DNA from: Oscillospiraceae bacterium
GTDB taxonomy: Bacteria; Bacillota; Clostridia; Oscillospirales; Oscillospiraceae
Length of the DNA stretch: 40,420 nucleotides
Assembly: GCA_024404315.1 (NCBI GenBank)
Contig: JAKSQD010000012.1
Span: 1-40,420, forward strand
Direction of reading: 5' to 3'
Positions 25,598 through 32,564 of the stretch are shown piece after piece (the first letter of the stretch is position 1; each line of letters starts with the position of its first letter). The notes under the pieces are model-generated. The model made no database searches. It saw only the letters and a list, made by a program, of their open reading frames with translations, and had not been told where the DNA came from. A program made the translations under genes and the position numbers.

Positions 25598-25626
25598 TTG
25601 AAGTATTCAAAAGAATATGATATACT
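25598..25626 (+). promoter_or_regulatory. Promoter of the second recombinase gene
   Basis: TTGAAG (25598-25603), 17 bases, TATACT (25621-25626), 33 bases before the TTG start. Confidence 0.75.
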
Positions 25627-25658
25627 ATTAACACACAGAAAATGAAGGAGTGAATCAT

Positions 25659-27143
25659 TTGAACGCAGTAATTTATGCAAGATATTCTTCGGACAATCAG
25701 CGCGAGGAATCCATTGAAGGTCAGATTCGTGAGTGCATGGCGTATGCGGCTCTGAACGGCATCAAAATCATCGACAGCTATGTGGACAGGGCCTTTTCCG
25801 CAAAAACCGACCAGCGTCCATCCTTTCAAAAGATGATAAAAGACAGTGCAAAGAAGCTGTTTGATACTGTTTTGGTGTGGAAACTGGACCGTTTCGCCCG
25901 TGACCGTTACGATTCTGCACACTACAAAAATACGCTGAAAAAGAACGGAGTGAAGGTTATTTCCGCCACCGAACGCATCTCAGATGGTCCAGAGGGCATC
26001 ATTCTGGAGTCCGTTTTGGAGGGTATGGCGGAGTATTATTCCGTAGAACTCTCCGAAAAGGTCACCCGTGGTCACACCGAAAATGCTCTGAAATGCAAGT
26101 GCAACGGCGGTACGATTGCCTTCGGGCTGACGCTGGACAAGGAGCATCATTACATCCCCGACCCGCTGACCGCTCCCATTGTCCTTGAAGTTTATCAGCG
26201 ATACGCCGCCGGTGAGACGCTGAAACAGCTTGTAGACGATCTGGATAAGCGGCAGATTAAGGGCGTGAAGGGCAACAAGATTGGAATTGATACTTTGAAT
26301 CGAATTTTGAGCAATCGGAAATACATCGGGGAATACAAGTATCACGACATCGTGGTTCCAGATGGCATCCCCGCAATTGTGCCCGAAGATCTGTTCAACG
26401 AGGTGCAGGAAATGAAGGCAAAAAACAAAAAAGCTCCTGCCCGACGTAAAGCAGAAGATTTGTACATTCTTGCGACGAAGCTCTTTTGTGGGCGATGCGG
26501 CACGGCGATGGATGGCGAGTGTGGACACAGTGCCAACGGCAACCGGTATTCCTATTATAAGTGTTTGAGTGCAAAGCGGAAATAGGGCTGCAAAAAGCGA
26601 GCTGTCAAGAAGGATTGGATGGAGAATATCGTGATTGCCGAGGCGGTGCAAAAGCTATGGGATGACGATGTGATCGACCAGATTGCAGATGCAGTCCTGG
26701 AATTTCAGAGTCAGGAGAATACCACGATTCCCATTCTCAATGCCCAACTCAAGGAAGTTGAGAAATCCATCGACAACATTATGAACGCAATTCAGGCAGG
26801 AATGTTCCACTCCTCCATGAAAAAGCGCATGGACGATTTGGAGAACCAGAAAAGCGAGATTGAGACTCGCATTTTGCAGGAGCAGATTTCCCGTCCCAGC
26901 TACACCAAGGAGCAGATTATCTTCTGGCTGAAAAGTTTGCGGGAATATGATGTGAAAGAGTTGGATCAGCGTCAGAGATTGGTGGACTGCTTCATCAAGG
27001 CGGTGTATCTTTTTGATGACCACATCCTGATTACCTTCAATTATTCTGACGATGAGAAAAATATCAGCCTCTCTGCCAATGAGCAGACTGAGGCTTTAAA
27101 ATTACAGACTTGTTCGGATTTTTCTGTGGTCGGGGGACCATGA
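25659..27143 (+). pseudogene. Large serine recombinase broken by TAG
   Basis: The N-terminal 308 residues match the recombinase at 9668 very closely (YARYSSDNQREESIEGQ, WKLDRFARDRYDSA, the zinc ribbon FCGRCGTAMDGECG). At 26583-26585 a TAG stands after AKRK where the paralogue has Gln in KKKQGCHKK, so CAG to TAG is the likely change. The same frame continues with GCKKRAVKKDWMENIV to 27143 for a total of 494 residues. The truncated product keeps the catalytic domain and part of the zinc ribbon but loses the coiled coil. GAAGGAG precedes TTG at 25659 by eight bases. Confidence 0.88.
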
Positions 27144-27220
27144 AACCGCTGGTTTCTTGTGAAGTCGGCGGTTTCATTCTGTTTTTGTTTTGGTTGCCTT
27201 GCGACACAATAGAATGGTAT

Positions 27221-27297
27221 CCGGGTGTGGCGAAGTTTGGTATCGCGCTTGAATGGGGTTCAAGAGGCCTTGAGTTCGAATCTCAACACTCGGACCA
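27221..27297 (+). tRNA. tRNA-Pro (anticodon GGG)
   Basis: A 77-base cloverleaf with CCA encoded. Acceptor CCGGGTG pairs with CACTCGG, D-stem GCGA/TCGC, anticodon stem CTTGA/TCAAG with loop ATGGGGT (anticodon 27255-27257), T-stem TTGAG/CTCAA with loop TTCGAAT. All stems pair, so it looks functional. It lies 78 bases past the recombinase end and next to tyrosine integrase remnants, which often use tRNA genes as target. Confidence 0.95.
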
Positions 27298-27300
27298 ACG

Positions 27301-27343
27301 AGAAACGTTTGAAATCGTAATGGTTTTGAACGTTTCTTTTTGT
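27301..27343 (+). terminator. Terminator of the tRNA gene
   Basis: AGAAACGTT (27301-27309) pairs with AACGTTTCT (27329-27337), followed by a long T-run. Confidence 0.9.
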
Positions 27344-27529
27344 TTTTAATTGATTTTACACTCAAAAAATTCCTTGTTCTGTTTTGCTGTTTTTCCTCTA
27401 CCCCATTTACTACCCCACACAGATATTTCACTGTTTTTTGACATCCGTTTACCCTGATTTGCACTCTGAACTTTTTGAATCCATTCGTTTTTCTCTGTTT
27501 CTTCGACATTTGGTCACTTTTTGAACTTT
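27344..27529. other. Gap between tRNA and TnpV
   Basis: On the minus strand a short frame contains VWGSKWGRG and ends near 27350, vaguely like a C-terminal tail of phage integrases; the repeated TACCCCA near 27400-27415 encodes it. This is too short to call. Confidence 0.25.
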
Positions 27530-27901
27530 TCAGATGTAAATGTATTCCTGACAGATAAGCTCATCCACCCGATTCTGGATGCTGTTCATTCGCTGTACCC
27601 ACTCCATCTGATTCTCCGCTTTCAGCTTCTCGGTCACGCCCTCAGCCCTTGCAAGCTCCTGTTCCAGACGCTCCGCCTGTTCCCAGCATTCATCGTCCAC
27701 CTCGTTCAGATGCTTCACCAACTGTCCTTTCAGGCTCAGGGAAGAAAAAAGAGCCGGACGATGCTCCTGCAAATACCGCTTTCTCCAATAGCCGTATTTC
27801 GAGTAGTGAGGTTCCTCCTCGTTCAGCACAATGTCTGGACAGAGGATGCCGTCCTCGCCCTCGGTGTAGGTCACGCCCAGCTTTTCAAAAATCGTACTCA
27901 T
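27530..27901 (-). CDS. tnpV: TnpV family transposon protein
   Basis: A 123-residue protein typical of TnpV in clostridial transposons: STIFEKLGVTYTEGEDGILCPD, then YWRKRYLQEHRPALFSSL, and the coiled C-terminal EGVTEKLKAENQMEWVQRMNSI. Function unknown. It follows the tyrosine integrase remnant by 26 bases on the same strand, so both belong to one dead element. The ATG has only a weak purine-rich ribosome site. Confidence 0.88.
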   Translation of the reverse strand: MSTIFEKLGVTYTEGEDGILCPDIVLNEEEPHYSKYGYWRKRYLQEHRPALFSSLSLKGQLVKHLNEVDDECWEQAERLEQELARAEGVTEKLKAENQMEWVQRMNSIQNRVDELICQEYIYI

Positions 27902-27927
27902 AATATGTCTCTCTTTCTATCGCTATT

Positions 27928-28078
27928 TATCCGTTGGACACGGACTTGATGAAGTTTTCCATACGCTCCTGAGATGCCTTTCTTGCAGTCTTGCTCACTC
28001 CGCCGTATACGTCCATGGTGAACGCAGAGGAGTAATGCCCCAGCTGCTCAGAGACCTCATTAGGGGTGTCACCATCAA
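27928..28078 (-). pseudogene. 3' end of a tyrosine integrase
   Basis: Only the last 49 codons remain, ending SKTARKASQERMENFIKSVSNG. They include LGHYSSAFTMDVYGGV with the catalytic Tyr in DVY. The 5' part is missing; at about 28078 the sequence passes into an AraC gene in the opposite direction. The fragment cannot be functional. Confidence 0.85.
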
Positions 28079-28228
28079 ATCCTGCTCTACACCACAGATC
28101 TGCCCATCAAGAACATTGCCCTGCAATGTGGCATTTCGGATATGTATTATTTCAGCCGGATGTTCAAGCGCATCACCGGCGTGACCCCGAAGGTCTATCG
28201 GGAGATGAATCAGCCGCTGTTCGGCTGA
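28079..28228 (+). pseudogene. 3' end of an AraC-family regulator
   Basis: Fifty codons encode LPIKNIALQCGISDMYYFSR then MFKRITGVTPKVYREMN, the second helix-turn-helix of an AraC regulator, with its natural stop and terminator. The 5' part, including the sensor domain, is gone. It may once have controlled the glycosidase gene downstream. Confidence 0.88.
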
Positions 28229-28275
28229 CATCCATGTGCTCAAAAAACAGGCAGCGGGAGCATCAAACAAAAAAG

Positions 28276-28312
28276 CACCACCATCCCTCGTGGACGGTGG
28301 TGTTCTCTTTTG
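28276..28312 (+). terminator. Terminator of the former araC gene
   Basis: CACCACC (28276-28282) pairs with GGTGGTG (28296-28302), extended by TCC/GGA, then a T-rich tail. Confidence 0.8.
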
Positions 28313-28412
28313 CAAATGCCTAAAAATAATACACAAAGGCTCAAAGATTATCTCTTTTATATTTGTGTATTTTGTGTAAACTAAAGATAGCAAATTAGTG
28401 TGAGGTGTCTTT

Positions 28413-28709
28413 ATGAAAGATCAGAACTGCACCTATTGTATGGAAAACGAACTGCTGGATGCTTTTGGTATCAAGATTTGTGATCTGAATGTGTCCATGC
28501 TCTATCTCTTCAAGGAGCAGAGCCACCCCGGTCGTGTCATCGTTGCCTACAAGGATCACGTCAGCGAGATGGTAGACCTGACCGCTAAGGAAAAGGAAAG
28601 CTGGGCAGAGTTCGTCTCTGAGGGCTTTGACCATCTGCTGGACGGAAGCTATGCCGGAGCCTATCAGGAAAAGAAGGTCTCCGAATTTCTCACCAATCTG
28701 GGCGGTTAA
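28413..28709 (+). CDS. HIT-like protein lacking the histidine triad
   Basis: A 98-residue protein whose first 60 residues resemble HIT-family nucleotide hydrolases (CTYCMENELLDAFGIKICDL, LYLFKEQSHPGRVIVAYKDH). The C-terminal part that normally carries the HxHxHxx active site is absent or replaced by EGFDHLLDGSYAGAYQEKKV. It may be a degenerate copy or a separate subfamily. GAGGTG precedes the ATG. It lies 28 bases before the GH3 fragment, in the same transcript. Confidence 0.65.
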   Translation: MKDQNCTYCMENELLDAFGIKICDLNVSMLYLFKEQSHPGRVIVAYKDHVSEMVDLTAKEKESWAEFVSEGFDHLLDGSYAGAYQEKKVSEFLTNLGG

Positions 28710-28737
28710 GCCGTTTTTTCCCGAAAGGAGCATTATC

Positions 28738-29052
28738 ATGGTCAATCTGAAAGCAAAACCCTACAACCTCACTGATGCTGACATCGCATGGGTGGAATCC
28801 ACCATTGCCGCCATGACCGATGAGGAAAAGGTCGGTCAGCTCTTTTTCCAGCTCACTTCCTCTCAGGAGGAGAGCTATCTCCGTGAGCTGATGGAGAAGT
28901 ATCATCTGGGCGGCTGCCGCTACAACGGCATGACCGGTAACAAGGTGCTAGCTCAGAACCGCATTTTGCAGAAATATGCCAAGGTTCCCATCTTCATCGC
29001 CTGCAACACCGAATCCGGCGGAATGGTTCGGATGCTCATTTCCACCCTCTAA
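28738..29052 (+). pseudogene. 5' fragment of a GH3 beta-glycosidase
   Basis: The first 95 or so codons match the GH3 N-terminal domain (TIAAMTDEEKVGQLFFQLTS, MEKYHLGGCRYNGM, VPIFIACNTESGG). True homology ends at about 29020-29026; the last codons (MVRMLISTL) come from the opposite-strand cas3 fragment. Full GH3 enzymes are 600-800 residues, so no activity is expected. AAAGGAG precedes the ATG. Confidence 0.88.
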
Positions 29053-29226
29053 ATAGTTTTGAAAGCTTCTTGTCGCCTTTCCAAAGTCGTGGAGAAGTCC
29101 AACGAGCCGGGCTGTATTTTCCAAGTGAAGGGAATGTGCAGCATATGCACACAGCAGAGCCACAGTGCGGCAATGTTGGTTTAAGGTTTGTTCCCTCCTG
29201 CGGTCTTCTGTAACGTGGGCAAGCAT
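29018..29226 (-). pseudogene. 5' fragment of CRISPR-associated cas3 (HD domain)
   Basis: About 70 codons encode the start of a Cas3 HD nuclease: TLNQHCRTVALLCAYAAH, then the HD pair in LVGLLHDFGKATRSFQNYLE, and the third site HPNHSAG. The sequence then enters the GH3 fragment, so the rest of the nuclease and the helicase are lost. A promoter-like AT-rich region and a GAAGG site remain upstream. No CRISPR array or other cas gene is visible in the window. Confidence 0.78.
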
Positions 29227-29334
29227 AATAACGACCTTCTTTCCAATTTTATGCTATTTACTATATCATATCCAGCGAAAAAAGCAACAAAACGAAATCC
29301 TATAAAATGCACTACACATAAAATGTCGGTGAAC

Positions 29335-29501
29335 TAAGGCAATACCGTATAATAGGGATGTGCGGATTGCGCAGTAATTTTGCTTCCAAATTTGTTGGGA
29401 AAGCCGCAGGAATACTGACGTATTTCAAGGGTTTTACGGCAAATTTGGGAGTGAAGGGACAAGCAAGGCGCACATTCGACTATTGTGCGGTGTTGCCCTA
29501 A
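29335..29501. mobile_element. MITE-like element, family 1
   Basis: The ends are inverted: TAAGGCAATACCG with AATAG at the left matches the reverse of CTATTGTGCGGTGTTGCCCTA at the right, continued by CAAATTTG on both sides. It is about 167 bases without a gene. The left 52 bases recur at 40369 with one difference. Confidence 0.7.
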
Positions 29502-29557
29502 GCTTTGCTCTTTGGGTTAATGCAAGTAACGTCAAAATACAGACTGATTACGTGCTT

Positions 29558-29801
29558 TTAGAGGCTGTTTAGTAACCCGGCGTATGCTGATAACGAAGGA
29601 TATTTTTCGTCAGTGAGGTCGAATCAGAAAGGTGCCAGTGGCACATTTCCGACCGAGTGCAAGAAACGAGCTTTGCTCGCACCTCTATTCCCTGCTGTGA
29701 AATTTTGCAGGAATCCTGACGGCTTTCAAAAAATTTCGCAGTGATAGGGCGGAAAAGAGCCGAGTTAGCAGCGTGCGTCTGGGTTACGAAACAGCCTCTA
29801 A
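29558..29801. mobile_element. MITE-like element, family 2
   Basis: About 244 bases bounded by TTAGAGGCTGTTT and AAACAGCCTCTAA; the inverted homology extends to about 36 bases with a few mismatches. Inside are GTGCCAGTGGCAC and GAGC-TTT-GCTC hairpins. It shares the inner block GCAGGAAT-CTGACG with family 1. No gene. Confidence 0.75.
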
Positions 29802-29946
29802 GACCCAAATTCTCGTTTCCAGCGTCCATAAGGGTAAAACTCAGACTTACATCCGCACAGGTAGAAAAATTTTTCCATTTCTTAATGGTTTCTTAAAAAC
29901 TGTGTGTTACTCTGAACGCATCCAAACCATAGAAAGCGGGAAGACC

Positions 29947-30738
29947 ATGCAGGACGAAAAAATCAACAGAAGACGAAAAAAGCACAAGCCTGCCTTGTTG
30001 CCTTTGATTGTGGGCTTGGCTCTGCTCCTCGGCTTGGTTGGCTTTGGCAGAGCTTGGATCAAACCAATTTCCAGGGAAATACCGGAGAGAGTCAAAGCGA
30101 TGACAACGCACATTTCCGGGAAACTACCAAAGGAAGTGCAAGCACTGGGGGAGAGCAACCCGGACGCAAAGGATTTTGTGGAGGGATATTCAGAATACTA
30201 CGGAACGCACCAGACCATTGACCTGTCGAACGAGACGGAAACGGGAGAAGTTCCCCTGCTTTTGCAGTGGGACAAGCGCTGGGGTTATGAAACATATGGA
30301 TCCGGCGTGATTGGAATCACGGGCTGCGGCCCCACTTGCCTTTCCACGGTGGCCATCAGCCTGACGGGAGATGCCTCCTGCGACCCGCTGACCGTTGCCA
30401 ACTACTCGGCCAAGCACGGCTATTATTCCAAGGGAAGCGGTACTTCCTGGACACTGATGAGCGAGGGCAGCAGTCATTTCGGACTGACAGCCCAAGAGCT
30501 TCCCCTCGACCAACGCCGGATGGAACAAGCGCTGGAGGAAGGCTGCCCCATCATCCTTGCCATGGGGCCGGGAGATTTTACCACCAGCGGCCACTATATC
30601 GTCCTCACCGGCTGCGATGAGCAGGGGTTTTGCGTCCACGACCCCAACAGTCCCACCCGAAGCGGACAAAAATGGAGCTATGAGACCATCTCGGGTCAGA
30701 TTCGCAACATTTGGGCGTTCCGCAAAAGTGAACCATGA
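29947..30738 (+). CDS. C39-like cysteine peptidase, membrane-anchored
   Basis: A 263-residue protein with a basic N-terminus and one membrane segment (LLPLIVGLALLLGLVGFG), then an extracytoplasmic peptidase_C39_2-type domain: PLLLQWDKRWGYETYG, nucleophile Cys 127 in GCGPTC, His 216 in TSGHYIVLTG, Asp 232 in HDPNS. Proteins of this type may act on cell wall or secreted peptides; the substrate is unknown. The start at 29947 is used because upstream codons run into the MITE. The gene is followed by its own terminator. Confidence 0.85.
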   Translation: MQDEKINRRRKKHKPALLPLIVGLALLLGLVGFGRAWIKPISREIPERVKAMTTHISGKLPKEVQALGESNPDAKDFVEGYSEYYGTHQTIDLSNETETGEVPLLLQWDKRWGYETYGSGVIGITGCGPTCLSTVAISLTGDASCDPLTVANYSAKHGYYSKGSGTSWTLMSEGSSHFGLTAQELPLDQRRMEQALEEGCPIILAMGPGDFTTSGHYIVLTGCDEQGFCVHDPNSPTRSGQKWSYETISGQIRNIWAFRKSEP

Positions 30739-30744
30739 AAAAAA

Positions 30745-30775
30745 GGCTCTGCTGTTGTCAGCAGGGTCTTTCCTT
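30745..30775 (+). terminator. Terminator of the C39-like peptidase gene
   Basis: GGCTCTGCTG (30745-30754) pairs with CAGCAGGGTC (30759-30768) around TTGT, followed by T-rich sequence. Confidence 0.8.
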
Positions 30776-30921
30776 TGGTTCCTTCGATAAAGCGGAAAAT
30801 TGAGAGGAAATTTCCCGCTGATTCCCAGTATTTCACATAGATTCCACATTGCTCCTTTAAACTATCCTCAATCAGCTACTAATGAATCAAATCTAACCCC
30901 CATGAAAAAGGAGGAAACACG

Positions 30922-31476
30922 ATGGAAGCAACGGGTATCATTCGAAGAGTGGATTCACTGGGAAGAGTAGTAATTCCCAAAGAAATGCGTCAGACCTTGG
31001 GAATTCACACAGGCGATTCTCTGGAAATTGGGTTGAATGCGGAAAATCAGATTATCCTTTCCAAGCACTCCTGGCTCAAAGAGCTGGAAACCCCTGCCAA
31101 AGACCTTTGCCGCACGTTGCAGCGTACCTGTGGCCGACCCGCTGCCGTGACGGATCGGGAGCGCATCCTTGCCGCCGCCGGCTTTGGGGAGAGAAAACTC
31201 TCCGGCGGATTCATTTCTGCTGCGCTGCGCCGTGTGATTGAGGCACGCTCTCCCTTCCGGGCAGAGGAAACAGAGCCGGTTTTTCTCACAGATTACAGTC
31301 AGGAACTTTCCGTTGTTCAAGCAGTTCCCATCATTGTTCACGGCGAGGCAAGCGGCTGTGTGCTGCTGGCTTGTCTGAGTAATCAGACAGAGCCGATTGC
31401 TTCCGGCGATTTGGACAGTGATTTCAAGGTTTTAAGCGCTCTTTCTACGGTGATTGGAAGCTACCTGAGCGATTAA
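30922..31476 (+). CDS. spoVT: Stage V sporulation regulator SpoVT
   Basis: A 184-residue protein: an AbrB-type swapped-hairpin DNA-binding domain at the N-terminus (GIIRRVDSLGRVVIPKEMRQ) and a GAF-like C-terminal domain with LSVVQAVPIIVHGEASGCVLL. The length matches SpoVT (about 178-184). In Bacillus it tunes forespore genes, so this suggests a spore former or a descendant of one. AAAGGAGG lies well placed before the ATG. It is alone in its transcript as far as I can see. Confidence 0.92.
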   Translation: MEATGIIRRVDSLGRVVIPKEMRQTLGIHTGDSLEIGLNAENQIILSKHSWLKELETPAKDLCRTLQRTCGRPAAVTDRERILAAAGFGERKLSGGFISAALRRVIEARSPFRAEETEPVFLTDYSQELSVVQAVPIIVHGEASGCVLLACLSNQTEPIASGDLDSDFKVLSALSTVIGSYLSD

Positions 31477-31594
31477 GCGTCTATCCGCTCTTGCGATTGG
31501 CAAGGACTCCCCTTTCTTTTATTCTCTCACCTTCTGGTTTCTTCGACATAAGATAGAGCGAGGGGAACATCCCCACCAAAAAGGAGGAATCATT

Positions 31595-32446
31595 ATGCCC
31601 GAACGCAACGAAACCCGTCAGCATCCGTCAGCACCGGTCGTTCAGCCGCCCATGCCAGCGCCCGACTGTGCCTCAGAGTGCATCCATACCCGCAAAATCT
31701 TTGACAGCTGTCAGGCCAAGGACTGCATTGAGGATTTGCGTTTTTACCCCACCATTTCCGGCCAGGGAGCCATTGACAGCGCCATTTCCATTCGTGCCGG
31801 TCGAGCCGAGCTGTTAGATGTCAGCATCGAGGTAAAGCCCGTCGGCCTGGGCAGGGGATTTTATGAAGTAAATCTCAGCTTCTTTTATCGAGTGGTCATG
31901 GAACTCAGCGGCGGCAACTGCCGACCGGTGGCCGTGGAGGGTCTTTGCGTCTTCTGCAAGCGCTCGGTTCTGTTTGGAAGCGACGGCTCCGCCAAGACCT
32001 TTACCTCTGAGCAGGTGTTCGACTGCCCCTATGATAGCAGTCTGCCCATTGCCGTATGTGAGGCAGTGGATCCCATTGTTCTTTCCACTCGTTTTGCCGA
32101 AATGGGAGAAAGCTCTCCCTTCTACGATCTGACTTTGCCGGAGATTCCAGCGGGCGTGCTGGCCACCTTTGATGAGCCATTGGCGCTCGGGACTGCCTCG
32201 ATCCCTGGACGGCGGATCTATCTCTCCTTGGGTCAGTTCTCCATCATTCGTCTGGAAAGAGACTCCCAGCTCTTGATGCCGGTTTACGACTACTGTATGC
32301 CGGGCAAGGAATGCTCCACCGAGAAGCGAGAGGACGATCCCTGCGAAATCTTCCAGCAGGTGGATTTCCCTGTCTCCGATTTCTTCCCTCCCTCTTCGAG
32401 TGGAGACGTAGATCCGGTGAACCGTCTGAGAAACAGCTGTCTGTAA
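31595..32446 (+). CDS. Conserved clostridial protein with Cys-rich start
   Basis: A 283-residue soluble protein without a signal. The stretch ECIHTRKIFDSCQAKDCIED, then RFYP, and later SIEVKPVGLGRGFYEVNLSF and EGLCVFCKRSVLFGSDGSAK match a family I recall from many spore-forming Clostridia, function unknown. Several conserved cysteines may bind metal or form cross-links. The position after spoVT hints at sporulation, but this is only by neighbourhood. A strong AAAGGAGG precedes the ATG. Confidence 0.75.
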   Translation: MPERNETRQHPSAPVVQPPMPAPDCASECIHTRKIFDSCQAKDCIEDLRFYPTISGQGAIDSAISIRAGRAELLDVSIEVKPVGLGRGFYEVNLSFFYRVVMELSGGNCRPVAVEGLCVFCKRSVLFGSDGSAKTFTSEQVFDCPYDSSLPIAVCEAVDPIVLSTRFAEMGESSPFYDLTLPEIPAGVLATFDEPLALGTASIPGRRIYLSLGQFSIIRLERDSQLLMPVYDYCMPGKECSTEKREDDPCEIFQQVDFPVSDFFPPSSSGDVDPVNRLRNSCL

Positions 32447-32518
32447 ACGAACAATCAAAACCGGCGTGGGGCACTCCGTATGGGCGTGTTTCCACGCTGT
32501 GAACCAATTACGAAAAGA

Positions 32519-32555
32519 AAACGTGGAGCTTTCCTGCTGGGACGGCTCCACGTTT
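32519..32555. terminator. Bidirectional terminator
   Basis: Perfect 11-base arms AAACGTGGAGC (32519-32529) and GCTCCACGTTT (32545-32555). On the minus strand it is followed by TTCTTTTCG and ends the PBP transcript; it also lies after the plus-strand conserved gene. Confidence 0.85.
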
Positions 32556-32564
32556 GTTCTACTT

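Larger units (their letters stand above)
22640..27143 (+). mobile_element. Decayed mobilizable element with MobC, relaxase and serine recombinase
   Basis: A compact unit: promoter, hairpin-rich leader, MobC, a frameshifted relaxase, a 51-residue protein and a serine recombinase with a premature TAG. No conjugation machinery is present, so it would depend on a helper. Both key enzymes are broken, so it is probably stuck. The ends are not precisely visible; the left edge is placed after the YesL gene and the right at the recombinase stop. Confidence 0.75.

Noticed and set aside
27221-27297. tRNA-Pro as the target of the second element
   Set aside because: Large serine recombinases rarely use tRNA genes and no repeat of the tRNA end is seen at the left edge; the integrase remnant is a better candidate user.
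27174-27509. Minus-strand frame covering the tRNA
   Set aside because: Its sequence includes the tRNA read backwards and shows no domain.
29226-29960. CRISPR array near the cas3 fragment
   Set aside because: The repeats here are two MITE-like elements with inverted ends; no regularly spaced direct repeats of 25-40 bases exist.
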